Shown: positions 34,217-42,953, counted from the stretch's first letter. The stretch is 64,000 nt of DNA from CADEDH01 sp050330635 (GCA_050330635.1 JBHJNQ010000046.1:94501-158500); one strand, 5' to 3'. The notes: a model not told the origin generated them from the letters alone. Translations and numbers: made by a program.

Positions 34217-35837
34217 GGTCGTGGGCCACGTCGCCACCGACGACGGTGGCGGCCACCGGCACCTCGCCGATCCCGTCGCGGTCGACGGTGAGCAGGTCCT
34301 CGTCGAGCACGACGAAGTCGGCCAGCTGGCCGGGGGCGAGTCGCCCCTTGCGGTCCTCCTCGAAGGCGGCGTAGGCCGAGCCGACGGTGTAGGCGGCCAA
34401 CGCCTCGAGCACGTCGATGGCCTCGGCCGGCACGAAGGGCTCACCGCGGGCCGTGCGCTGGTTGACCATGTCGTGGATACCGAGCAGGGGGGCGCCGTTC
34501 ACCACCGGCCGGTCGGAGGACCCGGGCAAGGGGATGCGGCGGGCCAGGAAGGAGGCCTGGCGGTAGGCGTCGGGGGTGCGGTGCACGCCGAGGGCGTCCT
34601 TCATCCCGTCGCCGATCTCGGAGATGAACCGGCCCTGGGGCACGGGGATCACCCCGAGCTCCTTCACCCGATCGAGGAGACCCTCGGCGATGACCCCGCA
34701 GTGCTCGATGCGATGGCGGGCGTCGGGCCGGGGGGCGTCCCGCTGGCACTCGGCGTAGATGTCGAGCACGGTCGACACCGCCCGGTCGCCGATGGCGTGG
34801 GTGCAGACCTGCCAGCCGCTGCGGTGAGCGGCCAGGATCCGCTCCCGCAGTAGCTCCGGTTCGGTCTGGAAGAAGCCACAGTTGCAGCCCCCACCCTCGA
34901 ACGGTTCGAACATGGCGGCGGTGCGGCCGATGAGGGAGCCGTCGGAGAAGACCTTGGTACCGCCGATCCGGAGCCACTCGTCGCCGAACCCGCCGTGGAG
35001 GCCGCCGTCGAGGGCGAGGGTGACGCCGTCGTCGTCGTGGCCGTCGATGTGGTGGAGCGCCTCGACCGCCACCAGGAGGTTGACCCTGACGCCGAGCACA
35101 CCCCGGGCCCGTGCCTCCTGCCAGGCCCGCAGCTCGAGGGGTGAGTTGGCGATGAAGCCGCCGCCGACGCCGGCCTCGGTGGCCGACGTGACCCCCTCGG
35201 CCAGATACTGGCCGTTGGCCCGGGCGATGGCGGCCATACGATCGACCGACATCGGGTACGTGAGACGACGGACGAGGCCCTGGGCCTGTTCCTGGATCAG
35301 GCCGTTGGGTCGACCGTCGTCACCGGTGACGACGACCCCACCGTCGGGCACCGGTTGGCCGGCGATGTCGGCCAGGACGAGGGAGTTGAGGGTGCACATG
35401 TGACCCGAGTTGTGCTTGAGCCAGACCCGGTGGCGGGGGGCGACGGCGTCGAGCTCGGTGGTGGTGGGATGGCGCCGTTCGGCCAGCTTGTTCTGGTCGT
35501 AGCCGGCGCCGACGACCCAGTCGCCCTCGCGCGTGTCGGCTGCCCGGGCGGCGATGGCCCGGCAGATGTCGTCGACCGACGTCATTGGGGGCGAGGCGAG
35601 GTCGACGTCGTCGAGGTTGATGCCGTGGAACACCATGTGGTTGTGGGCGTCGTTGAAGCCGGGGACGACGCGACGGCCTCCGAGGTCGTGGACCCGGTCG
35701 GGTTCGAACTGGTCGGCCAGGTCGGCGTCGCCGGTGGCCACGATCCGCCCGGCCAGGACGGCCAGCACCCGGGCCGACGGTTGGCGGGGATCCTGGGTGT
35801 GGATGTCGCCGTTGACGTAGAGGGCATCGATGCGCAC
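34194..35837 (-). CDS. Amidohydrolase family protein (YtcJ-like)
   Basis: The protein has 547 residues of the metal-dependent hydrolase superfamily (amidohydrolase_3). The metal motif is 'VVPGFNDAHNHMVFHGIN' (HxN/H), followed by 'GGTKVFSDGSLIGRTAAM', 'VCTHAIGDRAVSTVLDIY', and 'RHRIEHCGVI'. The C-terminal metal-binding Asp region is altered, as in many YtcJ proteins. The substrate is unknown; relatives act on N-substituted amides and formamides. The GTG at 35837 gives the usual 'IDALYVNGDIHTQDP' start. Confidence 0.88.
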   Translation of the reverse strand: MRIDALYVNGDIHTQDPRQPSARVLAVLAGRIVATGDADLADQFEPDRVHDLGGRRVVPGFNDAHNHMVFHGINLDDVDLASPPMTSVDDICRAIAARAADTREGDWVVGAGYDQNKLAERRHPTTTELDAVAPRHRVWLKHNSGHMCTLNSLVLADIAGQPVPDGGVVVTGDDGRPNGLIQEQAQGLVRRLTYPMSVDRMAAIARANGQYLAEGVTSATEAGVGGGFIANSPLELRAWQEARARGVLGVRVNLLVAVEALHHIDGHDDDGVTLALDGGLHGGFGDEWLRIGGTKVFSDGSLIGRTAAMFEPFEGGGCNCGFFQTEPELLRERILAAHRSGWQVCTHAIGDRAVSTVLDIYAECQRDAPRPDARHRIEHCGVIAEGLLDRVKELGVIPVPQGRFISEIGDGMKDALGVHRTPDAYRQASFLARRIPLPGSSDRPVVNGAPLLGIHDMVNQRTARGEPFVPAEAIDVLEALAAYTVGSAYAAFEEDRKGRLAPGQLADFVVLDEDLLTVDRDGIGEVPVAATVVGGDVAHDLIGLDER

Positions 35838-35921
35838 GGCCCCAGGGTGGCACAGCGTCGGGACCGGTCGCAGCACCGATCGACACCCACCGGCGAGCTC
35901 GACCGGGCTCGGCTGTGCTCG

Positions 35922-36012
35922 CTCCGACGCCTGCTGCTCCGACGCCTGGTGCTCCGACGAGGATTCGTTCTCTGTTGCGTCATCGACTCTTGGAGTCGAT
36001 AACGCAACGGAG
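35922..36012. repeat. 15-bp triplet repeat and second copy of dispersed hairpin
   Basis: CTCCGACGCCTGNTG is repeated at 35922, 35937 and partly at 35952. Then at 35970-36012 come two 20-bp arms around TTG that differ from perfect pairing at two positions and match the hairpin at 12847-12889. The 362-bp gap to the azlC start also holds two short inverted repeats (around 36050-36110) and no gene. Confidence 0.75.
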
Positions 36013-36199
36013 TTCAGCCACGTGTCGCGCTATCGCGTCGGCTCACCCGGTGCCATCGGCCAGCGGGCGCCGGCCGATGGGTTGCGGGCCGCGAGCCGCA
36101 ACCGGGACGTGGGGACCGGGTCGTGGAACCGGCCCGGGACCCGGGATCCGGTGCCCTTCGACCCAAGTCGGGGGGGACCAGCCGCTAGGGTCTCGCCGG

Positions 36200-36910
36200 A
36201 TGGACGACAGCGGCTCGACGGTTCCCGCCGCGATGGGCGACGGCGCACCGGAGCCGGGCCTGTCCGAGTTCGCCACCCTGGCCTTCACGTTCTTCGCCGT
36301 CGGGATCACCGTGTCGGTCGCTCTCGTCGAGCGGGGGGTCGACACGGCCGTTATCATCGTGGCCGCCATCGTCGTCTACGCCGCCACCAGCGAGCTGGCC
36401 TTCATCGCCGTGGCCGACGGCGGCGGGTCGACGGCGGCCGGCGTGCTCGCCGGGTGGCTCGTGGCCTCCCGGTTCGGCATCCTCGCCGTGACCCTGCGGG
36501 CCCGACTGCCCGCAACCGGACTCGAACGGTTCGCCGGGGCCCTCAACGCCCTCGACCCCAACGTGGGTCTCATGATCCAACAGGCCGACCCGGCGGCGGC
36601 CCGCCGCGTCTTCTGGCGGACCACGCTCACCCTGCTGGTCGGGTGGATCACCGGCAGCGTGGTCGGGGTGGTGTTGGGCAACGTGTTGGGCGACACGACC
36701 CGCTGGGGCTTCGACGTCGTGTTCCCGGCCGCCCTGCTCGCCATCATCGGCCCCCTCCTGCGGCGGCGCGACGGGTTGGCGGCCGGCGTCATCGGGGCCC
36801 TGCTGTGCCTGGTCCTGCTGCCGGTGGCGCCCGGTGGGGTCCCCATCCTCGTCAGCGCCCTCGGGGCGGTGGCCGTCGTGGGCCGGCGGATGGTGGGGCG
36901 GCGGACGTGA
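36200..36910 (+). CDS. azlC: AzlC family branched-chain amino acid exporter, large subunit
   Basis: The protein has 236 residues, with an N-terminal cytosolic tail of ~20 and about seven membrane segments: 'FAVGITVSVALVE', 'AVIIVAAIVVYAATSELAFIAVADG', 'AGVLAGWLVASRFGILAVTLRA', 'TLTLLVGWITGSVVGVVLGNVLG', 'VVFPAALLAIIGPLL' and 'VIGALLCLVLLP'. The AzlC pattern 'ATSELAFIAV' and 'R(Y/F)G(I/L)' is present, although the usual 'SGxxQF' is altered. It pairs with AzlD, whose GTG overlaps this stop by 4 bp. It exports branched-chain amino acids or analogues. Confidence 0.82.
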   Translation: MDDSGSTVPAAMGDGAPEPGLSEFATLAFTFFAVGITVSVALVERGVDTAVIIVAAIVVYAATSELAFIAVADGGGSTAAGVLAGWLVASRFGILAVTLRARLPATGLERFAGALNALDPNVGLMIQQADPAAARRVFWRTTLTLLVGWITGSVVGVVLGNVLGDTTRWGFDVVFPAALLAIIGPLLRRRDGLAAGVIGALLCLVLLPVAPGGVPILVSALGAVAVVGRRMVGRRT

Positions 36911-37212
36911 CGTGGCTGGTCGTGATCCTCCTGACGCTGGGGGCCGCCGGCCAGCGGCTGCTCGGCATGTACGCCATCGGGTCGCTGCTGGAACGCCGGC
37001 CGGTGGTCCGTGACCTGGCCGACCTCCTCCCAGCGGCCGTGGTAACGGCTCTGGTAGCTCAGCTGACCCTGTCGACCGCCGGCGAGCTCACCGTCGACGC
37101 CAGGGCCGCCGGCCTGGCCGTGGCCGGGGTGCTCGTGTGGCGGCGGGCCCCGTTCGTGGTCATCGTCGTGGCGGCCGCCGCCACCACCGCCCTCCTCCGG
37201 GCCGTCGGCTGA
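36907..37212 (+). CDS. azlD: AzlD family branched-chain amino acid exporter, small subunit
   Basis: The product has 101 residues with about four membrane segments and the AzlD motif 'RLLGMYAIGSLLERRPVVRDLADLLPAAVVTALVAQL'. It is translationally coupled to azlC by a GTGA overlap and completes the two-gene exporter. No terminator is obvious before the convergent cupredoxin-like gene. Confidence 0.85.
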   Translation: MTWLVVILLTLGAAGQRLLGMYAIGSLLERRPVVRDLADLLPAAVVTALVAQLTLSTAGELTVDARAAGLAVAGVLVWRRAPFVVIVVAAAATTALLRAVG

Positions 37213-37238
37213 CTGCGACTGGCTGCGCCTGCGGAGCG

Positions 37239-37625
37239 TCAGTTGCCGCTGATCTCGATGCGGATGTTGCCGCTGGGGTGCAACGAGCAGAAGCCGTCGA
37301 ATGTGGCCGCTTCGGAGAACCGCTTCTCCAACCGGTCGCCCGGCGCCACGGTGAACGGACCGACGGTGTGGGCCTCGTCGTCGTCGTTGACCACCACGAG
37401 GCGGTCGCGGAACTCGAAGCGGAGGTCGGCGGGGAGGATGTCGACCGTTTCGCCGGCGGCCAGGCGGTCGGCGGTGCCAGCGGGGATGACGATCAACCGC
37501 TCGACCCCTTCCGATGTCCCCATGACGTGGCTGAGCCCGATGGCCGACCCCACGAAGGCCAGAGCCAGGAAGGCGTAGAGGCCCAACGAGGTGCGAACGT
37601 CGAGTGCAGGAACTGCCACCGCCAA
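37239..37625 (-). CDS. Membrane-anchored cupredoxin-like protein
   Basis: The protein has about 128 residues. One N-terminal membrane helix ('LGLYAFLALAFVGSAIGLSHVMG') is followed by an extracytoplasmic beta domain: 'RLIVIPAGTADRLAAGE', 'LRFEFRDRLVVVNDDDEAHTVGPFTVAPGDRLE', 'FDGFCSLHPSGNIRIEISG'. The His of 'AHTVGPF' and the Cys-x-x-His of 'CSLHPSG' would be copper ligands as in plastocyanin-type folds. The last Met ligand is not evident. The start is uncertain (TTG 37625 or GTG 37619). It could be an electron carrier or copper-binding protein of the cell surface. Confidence 0.65.
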   Translation of the reverse strand: MAVAVPALDVRTSLGLYAFLALAFVGSAIGLSHVMGTSEGVERLIVIPAGTADRLAAGETVDILPADLRFEFRDRLVVVNDDDEAHTVGPFTVAPGDRLEKRFSEAATFDGFCSLHPSGNIRIEISGN

Positions 37626-37689
37626 ATTCTAGGTCCGGAAGCCCCACCACTACCATGCGGACGTTCGGACAATCGGAGAAGGGTGGGCG

Positions 37690-38781
37690 ATGACGCAGCT
37701 CGAACGGGGGCCGCTTCAACCGGTGGTCGACACGATCGTCGACGTGGAAGGGGTCCAGAAGCGCACCGGGCGCACGCTGCTGGCCAGCCAGATCTGCGGC
37801 GGGATGGGCCTTGTGTCGGCCAGGAGGGCCGTCACCGAGTAGCCCGCCTTCCTGGCGGTCCTGGCCGCCATCACCCGGTTCTTCCCGCTGCTGCCGCTCG
37901 GTGTGGCCGGGATCGGGGCCGGCAACGCCGCCAACCTGGCCACCCGGTACGCGGCGGCGGATCTGGCCAAGCCGGAGCACCGGGGTCGGACGATCGGGAT
38001 GATCGTGTGGGCCACGACGATCGGTTCGGGCTTCGGCTCGTTGATCTCGTTGTCGGTGCTCGATCCGGCCGGGCGGCGCTTCGGTCTACCCGACTACGGC
38101 GGCTCGTTCCTCGCCGGCTCCGTCCTGTTCCTCGTTGGTGCGGCCATCATCGAATGGCGGCTCCGTCCCGACCCGGTGGTGCTGGCCGGCGGCGTGGGCG
38201 AGAGCCGAGCCGAGGGCCGTCTGCCGTTCGGGGCGGCGGTCGGGCTCATCCTGGCCAACCCCGGCGCCCGGCTCGCCGTGCTGGGCATGATGATCAGCCA
38301 GGCCACGATGGTCGGCGTCATGACCCTGACCCCGCTCTACATGCGCGACGGCGGGCAGTCGAACAACGCCATCGCCATGATGCTGTTCTTCCACATCCTG
38401 GGCATGTACCTGTTCAGCCCGTTCATCGGTCAGCTCACCGACCGGGTCGGTCGCTACCCGATGCTCCTCACCGCCGATATCCTCTGCGTCGCCGGTGCGC
38501 TGTGGGCCGGGTTCAGTCCCGACGACGATTTCCTCGGCCTCACCGGGGCCTTGTTCGTCATCGGGATCGCCTGGTGCTTCGGGATCATCTCCGCCAGCGG
38601 CCTGCTCACCGAGTCGTTCCCGGTGGCCCAGCGGGCCAGCATCCAGGGTGCCGGCGATCTGTGCATGGCCGGGTTCGTGGCCGCCGCCGGCATCTCCGCC
38701 GGCGCCATCGTGGCCGCCAGCAGCTACCACGACCTGAACCTCGCCGCCGCCGCCCTCGGCGCCGTCCTCGCGTGGCCGTGA
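37690..38781 (+). pseudogene. MFS transporter with internal deletion and in-frame stop
   Basis: An ATG at 37690 opens a frame that reads an MFS start ('VQKRTGRTLLASQICGGMGLVS'), then scrambled codons and a TAG at 37840. The same frame continues at once with 'FLAVLAAITRFFPLLPLGVAGIGAGNAANLATRYAAADLA', which in intact proteins lies at the third to fourth helix. About 55-60 residues (helices 2 and 3) are missing. From there to 38781 the sequence is a good transporter: 'GRTIGMIVWATTIGSGFGSLI', 'FIGQLTDRVGRYPMLLTADI' and seven to eight helices. The downstream part could be started internally (38.0 kb), but a functional carrier is unlikely. Confidence 0.75.
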
Positions 38782-38938
38782 TCATGACGTCGGTCCGGGA
38801 CGTGGTCGGACCTCGGGTGACCTGGTCACGACCCGAGCCCCAGCCGACGATCCGGAGCGGGCGACGCCAACCGAGTACCGTCGAGCCTTGTTGTGGCACG
38901 GCCGCAGTCACCGGCGAGCTGCAGAGACCGGGGATGGC

Positions 38939-39193
38939 ATGAGCTTTTCGGACACGAGCCCTGAGGCATTGACACGCCAGGTGGAGATCTGGCGGTCGAT
39001 GACGTATGCCGAGAAGGCGAAGGTGGTCGACGAGCTGAACGCCGACGTGCAGCGGATGGCGGAGACCGGGGTCCGCCTCCGCCACCCGGACGCCACGGAT
39101 CGGGAGGTGTTCCTGCGGGTTGCGGCGCTACGTAACGGTCGGGAGCTGAGCATCGCCGTCTACCGGTGGGACCCGGAGATCGAGGGCTGGTAG
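38939..39193 (+). CDS. Small conserved-looking protein of unknown function
   Basis: The product has 84 residues: 'MSFSDTSPEALTRQVEIWRSMTYAEKAKVVDELNADVQRMAE', then 'RHPDATDREVFLRVAALRNGRELSIAVYRWDPEIEGW'. It is helical in the first half, with no membrane segment. The pattern (charged helices, 'HPDATDREVFLRVAALR') resembles small actinobacterial proteins whose genes neighbour nucleotidyltransferase or toxin-like genes ('EIxRxMTxxEK'), but no partner is present here. The ATG at 38939 is the best start. It probably has its own promoter, because the upstream gene is broken. Confidence 0.65.
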   Translation: MSFSDTSPEALTRQVEIWRSMTYAEKAKVVDELNADVQRMAETGVRLRHPDATDREVFLRVAALRNGRELSIAVYRWDPEIEGW

Positions 39194-39266
39194 GGGTGGG
39201 CCCGCTCGACCACGCGGTCTTCGTCGGGCGGCGGCTCGATGCCCGTCAGTCCCGACCGGTGCCTCT

Positions 39267-39356
39267 TGGCGGAAGGTAAGGGATTCGAACCCTTGGTGAC
39301 CCGGAGGCCACAACGGCTTTCGAGGCCGCCCCATTCGTCCGCTCTGGCAACCTTCC
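39267..39356 (-). tRNA. tRNA-Ser(CGA)
   Basis: Read on the minus strand, the acceptor 5' arm GGAAGGT pairs with ACCTTCC at the 3' end. There is a G discriminator and an encoded CCA (39267-39269). The anticodon stem GCGGC/GCCGT encloses the loop CTCGAAA with anticodon CGA (reads UCG). A long variable arm typical of tRNA-Ser follows (GTTGTGGCCTCCGGGTCACC), and the T-loop is GGTTCGAATCC. It is a class II tRNA of 90 nt and appears intact. Confidence 0.95.
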
Positions 39357-39479
39357 GGGGTCGAGAGTAGCGGGCCCCGGCACCGGAGCCGACACCCTTC
39401 CGCCGCCGTCTCGTTCCAACGGCCCGGAATCCGCCGAGCGGGCGGGCCGGCAGGCTGGTGCCGCGGCCCACCCCGCGCG

Positions 39480-40421
39480 ATGATCCGAGCGGTGACCCTT
39501 TCCTCGGCTGACTCATCGCCGACGAGTCGCTGGGCCGCCAGCGACGCCAGGCTCGGGATGGCGGGGGCCGGTATCGCCGTGGCCGCCTGGGGTGCCTCGG
39601 GGGTGCTGGCCAAGGGCATCGCCATGGACAGCCTGGCCATCGCCGCCTACCGGTTCTGGGTCTACGCCTTCGCCATCGTGGCCTACCTGGCGGTCCGGGG
39701 GACACCGGTCAGCGTCCGGGTCCTGCGTCACTCGTTCGCCGGCGGCGTCGCCCTCGCCGCCGACGTGGCCCTCTTCTTCAGCGCGGTCAAGGTGACGACC
39801 ATCGTCGACGCCACGGTCATCGGGTCGATGCAGCCGGTGGTGCTGATGGCGCTGGCCGGTCCCCTGTTCGGCGAGCGGATCGGCTTCCGCAACCTGGTGT
39901 GGGCCGCCATCGCCCTCGGCGGTGCCGTCGCCGTGGTGCTGGCCTCGGCCGGCACCCCCGAATGGAACCTGCAGGGCGATCTGCTGGCGGTGGGGGCGGT
40001 GTTCGGGTGGAGCGCCTACTTCGTGTTCTCCAAGCGGTCGAAGGGGGTGCTCAGCTCGTCCGAGTTCACCGCCGGCACCGCCATCTGGGTGGCCCTGGTC
40101 AGCACGGTGCTGGGGCTGGCCATCGGCCAGGACATGAGCTGGCCCGACGGCACGAGCTGGTTCTGGCTGCTGGTGATGGCGTTCGGATCGGGCATCCTCG
40201 GCCACAGCGTCATGAACTGGTCGCTGGTCCGCATCCCCCTGTGGATCGGGTCGCTCTCCACCCTGTTGATCCCGGTGGTGTCGTCATTGTTGGCCTGGGC
40301 CTTCCTGTCGGAGGCCATCACCCTCTTGCAGGCCCTGGCCATGGGGGTCGTGATCGTCGCCCTCGGCCTCATCGTCAGCTCGTCGGCCGCCACCCCCACC
40401 CCCGGGACGGACGACGGGTGA
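39480..40421 (+). CDS. DMT superfamily transporter (EamA family)
   Basis: The protein has 313 residues and ten predicted membrane helices in two EamA repeats ('GIAVAAWGASGVLAKGIAMDSLAIAAYRFWVYAFAI' and 'LLAVGAVFGWSAYFVFSKRSKG'). The second repeat contains 'SVMNWSLVRIPLWIGSLSTLLIPVVSSLLAWAFLSEAIT', the usual EamA block. It is likely a metabolite or amino-acid exporter. Its stop overlaps the AlkD-like start by 4 bp. Confidence 0.88.
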   Translation: MIRAVTLSSADSSPTSRWAASDARLGMAGAGIAVAAWGASGVLAKGIAMDSLAIAAYRFWVYAFAIVAYLAVRGTPVSVRVLRHSFAGGVALAADVALFFSAVKVTTIVDATVIGSMQPVVLMALAGPLFGERIGFRNLVWAAIALGGAVAVVLASAGTPEWNLQGDLLAVGAVFGWSAYFVFSKRSKGVLSSSEFTAGTAIWVALVSTVLGLAIGQDMSWPDGTSWFWLLVMAFGSGILGHSVMNWSLVRIPLWIGSLSTLLIPVVSSLLAWAFLSEAITLLQALAMGVVIVALGLIVSSSAATPTPGTDDG

Positions 40422-41137
40422 CGACCGGATCCGCCGACGAGCCGGTGGCCGGGCTCCGGGCCGCTTTCGAGCCCCTCGCCGATCCGGAGGCGGCGCCGGC
40501 CATGGCCCGCTACATGAAGAACCACTTCCCGTTCCTCGGGTTGAGCACGGCGGTACGCCGGGCCGCTCAAAGGCCGACCCTGTCGGCCCTGGCGGCGGCG
40601 TCGGGCGACGAGCTGATCGCTTTCGCCGACGCCTGCTGGGCCCAACCCGAACGCGAGTTCCAGTACGCCGCCGCCGACGCCCTGCGCCGCCACCACCGAG
40701 CCCTCGGAGCGCGCCACCTCGACGCTTTGGCCCGCTGCATCACCACGAAGGGATGGTGGGACACGGTCGACACCCTGGCCGCTCACGCCGTCGGTCCCCT
40801 CGTGGCCCGCAACCCCGAGCTCGTCGCCACCATGGACCGCTGGGTCGACGGCGACGAGCTGTGGCTGGCCCGCACCGCCATCCTCCACCAGCTGCAGTAC
40901 GCCGACCGCACCGACGCCGATCGCCTCTTCGCCTACGCCGAGCGCCGGGCCGGCGACACCGAGTTCTTCATTCGCAAGGCGCTGGGCTGGGCCCTGCGGC
41001 AGTACGCCCGGGTCGACCCCGAGGCCGTGGTGGCGTTCGTCGACGCCCACCACGCCGAGCTCTCGGGCCTGACCCGACGGGAGGCCCTGAAGCGGATCGC
41101 CGGCCCCCCGGCAACCGGTGCAGACGAGGGGGCCTGA
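40418..41137 (+). CDS. DNA alkylation repair protein (AlkD-like HEAT repeats)
   Basis: The product has 239 residues of the AlkC/AlkD HEAT-like family: 'MARYMKNHFPFLGLSTAVRRAA' is the family start, 'EFQYAAADALRRH' and 'WWDTVDTLAAHAVGPLV' hold the conserved Trp-Asp, and 'FFIRKALGWALRQYARVDPEAVVAFV' forms later repeats. AlkD excises N3- and N7-alkyl purines. GTG 40418 overlaps the transporter stop (GTGA), so they are co-translated. Confidence 0.9.
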   Translation: MTTGSADEPVAGLRAAFEPLADPEAAPAMARYMKNHFPFLGLSTAVRRAAQRPTLSALAAASGDELIAFADACWAQPEREFQYAAADALRRHHRALGARHLDALARCITTKGWWDTVDTLAAHAVGPLVARNPELVATMDRWVDGDELWLARTAILHQLQYADRTDADRLFAYAERRAGDTEFFIRKALGWALRQYARVDPEAVVAFVDAHHAELSGLTRREALKRIAGPPATGADEGA

Positions 41138-41194
41138 GTGGGCCGGCCGGAGGCCGCCCGACGCCGGCGTGCCGCAATACCTAGCATCGGGCCC

Positions 41195-41845
41195 ATGTCC
41201 GATCTCGAGCCGCACGAACCGACACCGCCGGCGCCGGCACCCGGCCCGATCTCGCAGCCGGTGAGTGACGCCGACCGCCAGGCAGCGGTCGACCGTGTGC
41301 AGCAGGCGCTGGCCGACGACGTGATCTCCTTCGAGGCCATCGACGACCGGTTCGCCGCCATCTACCGGGCCGCCAGCCGGGCCGACCTCGACGCCGCGTT
41401 GGCCGGTCTTCCCCCCACGACCACCCCGCCCCCGGCCCGATCGGCCCGCCATCTGTCGCCCGCCTCCAGTATCAGCCTGATCGGTGACACAAAGGTCGGT
41501 GGTTGGATAGCCGTGGGGCCCAGCATGACATCGGTGACGATGCTGGGCGACGCCATCATCGACCTGTCATCGGCCGACATCCCGCCCGAGGGCGTGGAGC
41601 TGCGTCTCTTCAGCCTGATCGGCGACGTGAAGGTCCTGGTTCCCGATGGGGCCCGGGTCCAGGTCCAGGGGATCACCCTCATCGGTGACACCAAGCAACG
41701 GCTCGTGCCGCCGATGGTCGATGGCCCGACGATCCGCATCTCGACCTTCAGTCTGATCGGCGACGTCGTCGTGCAGTCCTTCTCACAACTCGCCGACCGC
41801 CAGCTCCGACGGTTCTGGCGCAATAGCCGGCAGACGCCGCAGTGA
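41195..41845 (+). CDS. DUF1707 / LiaF-like cell-wall stress protein
   Basis: The product has 216 residues. The N-terminal DUF1707 region ('VSDADRQAAVDRVQQALADDVISFEAIDDRFAAIYRAASRADLDAALAGLP') is followed by a beta-helical DUF2154/LiaF-type region with a repeated 'SLIGD(T/V)K' motif seen four times ('SLIGDTKVGG', 'SLIGDVKVLV', 'TLIGDTKQRL', 'SLIGDVVVQS'). No membrane helix is present, unlike most DUF1707 proteins. A regulatory or envelope-stress role is inferred from the family. ATG at 41195. Confidence 0.82.
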   Translation: MSDLEPHEPTPPAPAPGPISQPVSDADRQAAVDRVQQALADDVISFEAIDDRFAAIYRAASRADLDAALAGLPPTTTPPPARSARHLSPASSISLIGDTKVGGWIAVGPSMTSVTMLGDAIIDLSSADIPPEGVELRLFSLIGDVKVLVPDGARVQVQGITLIGDTKQRLVPPMVDGPTIRISTFSLIGDVVVQSFSQLADRQLRRFWRNSRQTPQ

Positions 41846-41907
41846 TCCCGTCGACGCCGACGGGACCGCCCCGGCGCTGGCCGACCCGGCGACTGGTCGG
41901 CGGCTGA

Positions 41908-41928
41908 TCAGCGGCCCAGCGCCGCTGA
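41908..41928 (+). terminator. Hairpin after the DUF1707 gene
   Basis: Arms TCAGCGGC and GCCGCTGA form a perfect 8-bp stem with a 5-base loop about 63 bp after the stop. The remaining ~130 bp to the hydratase start show no other structure. Confidence 0.4.
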
Positions 41929-42059
41929 CCCGCGGCCGTCGCCGGCGGTGGCGACGAACAGCACGCCCGGATGGTCGGGCAGGGGGAGCCGGTGCTGGTC
42001 GTCAGATCGACGAGGGCGTCGGCCGGCTCGCTACCTGCTTCGTCTCCTAGTGTCGGGGC

Positions 42060-42839
42060 ATGAGTCTTGTGCTGTACGAGGTGGAGGACCATGTCGCCAC
42101 CATCACCCTCAACCGCCCCGAGGCCCGCAACGCCATCAACGGGGAGCTGCGCCGCGACCTGAACGCAGCGTGGGACCGGTTCCGCGACGACACCGACGCC
42201 TGGGTCGGCATCCTGACCGCCGCCGGCACCACGTTCTCCGCCGGGGCCGATCTGAACGACGGGGCCGGCTCCGTCGGCGTGTTCGGTGGGACGTTCTGGG
42301 AGAAGCCGACGATCAACTCGTTCGAGAGCGGCATGGAGCTGTTCAAACCGACGATCGCCGCCGTTGACGGGCCCTGCATCGGCTACGGGTTGACCGGGGT
42401 CCTGTTCTGCGACTTCGTCGTCGCCACCGAGCGGGCGTTCTTCTCGTTTCCCGAGGTCACGATCGGGGTGCCGACGATCGTGGGCGCCATCCGCCTGCCC
42501 GACAAGATCGGGTGGGCCAACGCCATGGAGCTGCTGTTGACCGGCAAGCCCATGTCGGCCCAGCGGGCGGCCGAGGTCGGACTGGTGTGGCGCCTCGTCG
42601 GCAACGACGACCTCCTGGACGAGGCCCGCTCGTGGGCCCGGGTGCTCACCGAGGCCGCGCCGCTGGCCCAGCGGGCCACCAAGGAGGTGGCGTGGCGGAC
42701 CCGGGAGATGGGCTGGATCGAGTCGGTCCGCTTCGGTGAGACGATGCGCAAGGTGGCGGCCACCACCCCCGACGTGGCCGAGGGCCGGAGGGCGTGGGCC
42801 GAGAAGCGCACCCCCACCTGGACCGGCGAGGAGCACTGA
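42060..42839 (+). CDS. Enoyl-CoA hydratase/isomerase family protein
   Basis: The protein has 259 residues of the crotonase fold: 'ATITLNRPEARNAINGELRRDL', oxyanion loop 'TFSAGADLNDGAG', and 'AAVDGPCIGYGLTGVLFCDFVVATERAFFSFPEVTIGVPTIVGAIRLPDKIGWANAMELLLTGKPMSA'. The catalytic acid positions differ from the canonical hydratase Glu pair, so an isomerase or lyase reaction is possible. Its stop lies inside a 38-bp tandem duplication. The TadA gene converges on it. Confidence 0.9.
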   Translation: MSLVLYEVEDHVATITLNRPEARNAINGELRRDLNAAWDRFRDDTDAWVGILTAAGTTFSAGADLNDGAGSVGVFGGTFWEKPTINSFESGMELFKPTIAAVDGPCIGYGLTGVLFCDFVVATERAFFSFPEVTIGVPTIVGAIRLPDKIGWANAMELLLTGKPMSAQRAAEVGLVWRLVGNDDLLDEARSWARVLTEAAPLAQRATKEVAWRTREMGWIESVRFGETMRKVAATTPDVAEGRRAWAEKRTPTWTGEEH

Positions 42840-42901
42840 GCGGGCCCCGACCTGGCGAGCCTAGCGAGGAGCACTGAGCGGGCCCCGACCTGGCGGGCCT
42901 A
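42826..42901. repeat. 38-bp tandem duplication across a stop codon
   Basis: The 38-bp sequence starting GCGAGGAGCACTGAGCGGG at 42826 is repeated at 42864 with one mismatch. The first copy contains the last codons and TGA of the hydratase gene. A partial third copy may start at 42902. Confidence 0.85.
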
Positions 42902-42953
42902 CCGAGGACCAGCGCTGGCTCGACCTCGACTGACAGTCCGACCGTGCGCCGCC

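Noticed and set aside
42827..42950. Tandem repeat as a transcription terminator between convergent genes
   Set aside because: The repeats are direct, not inverted, and form no clear stem.
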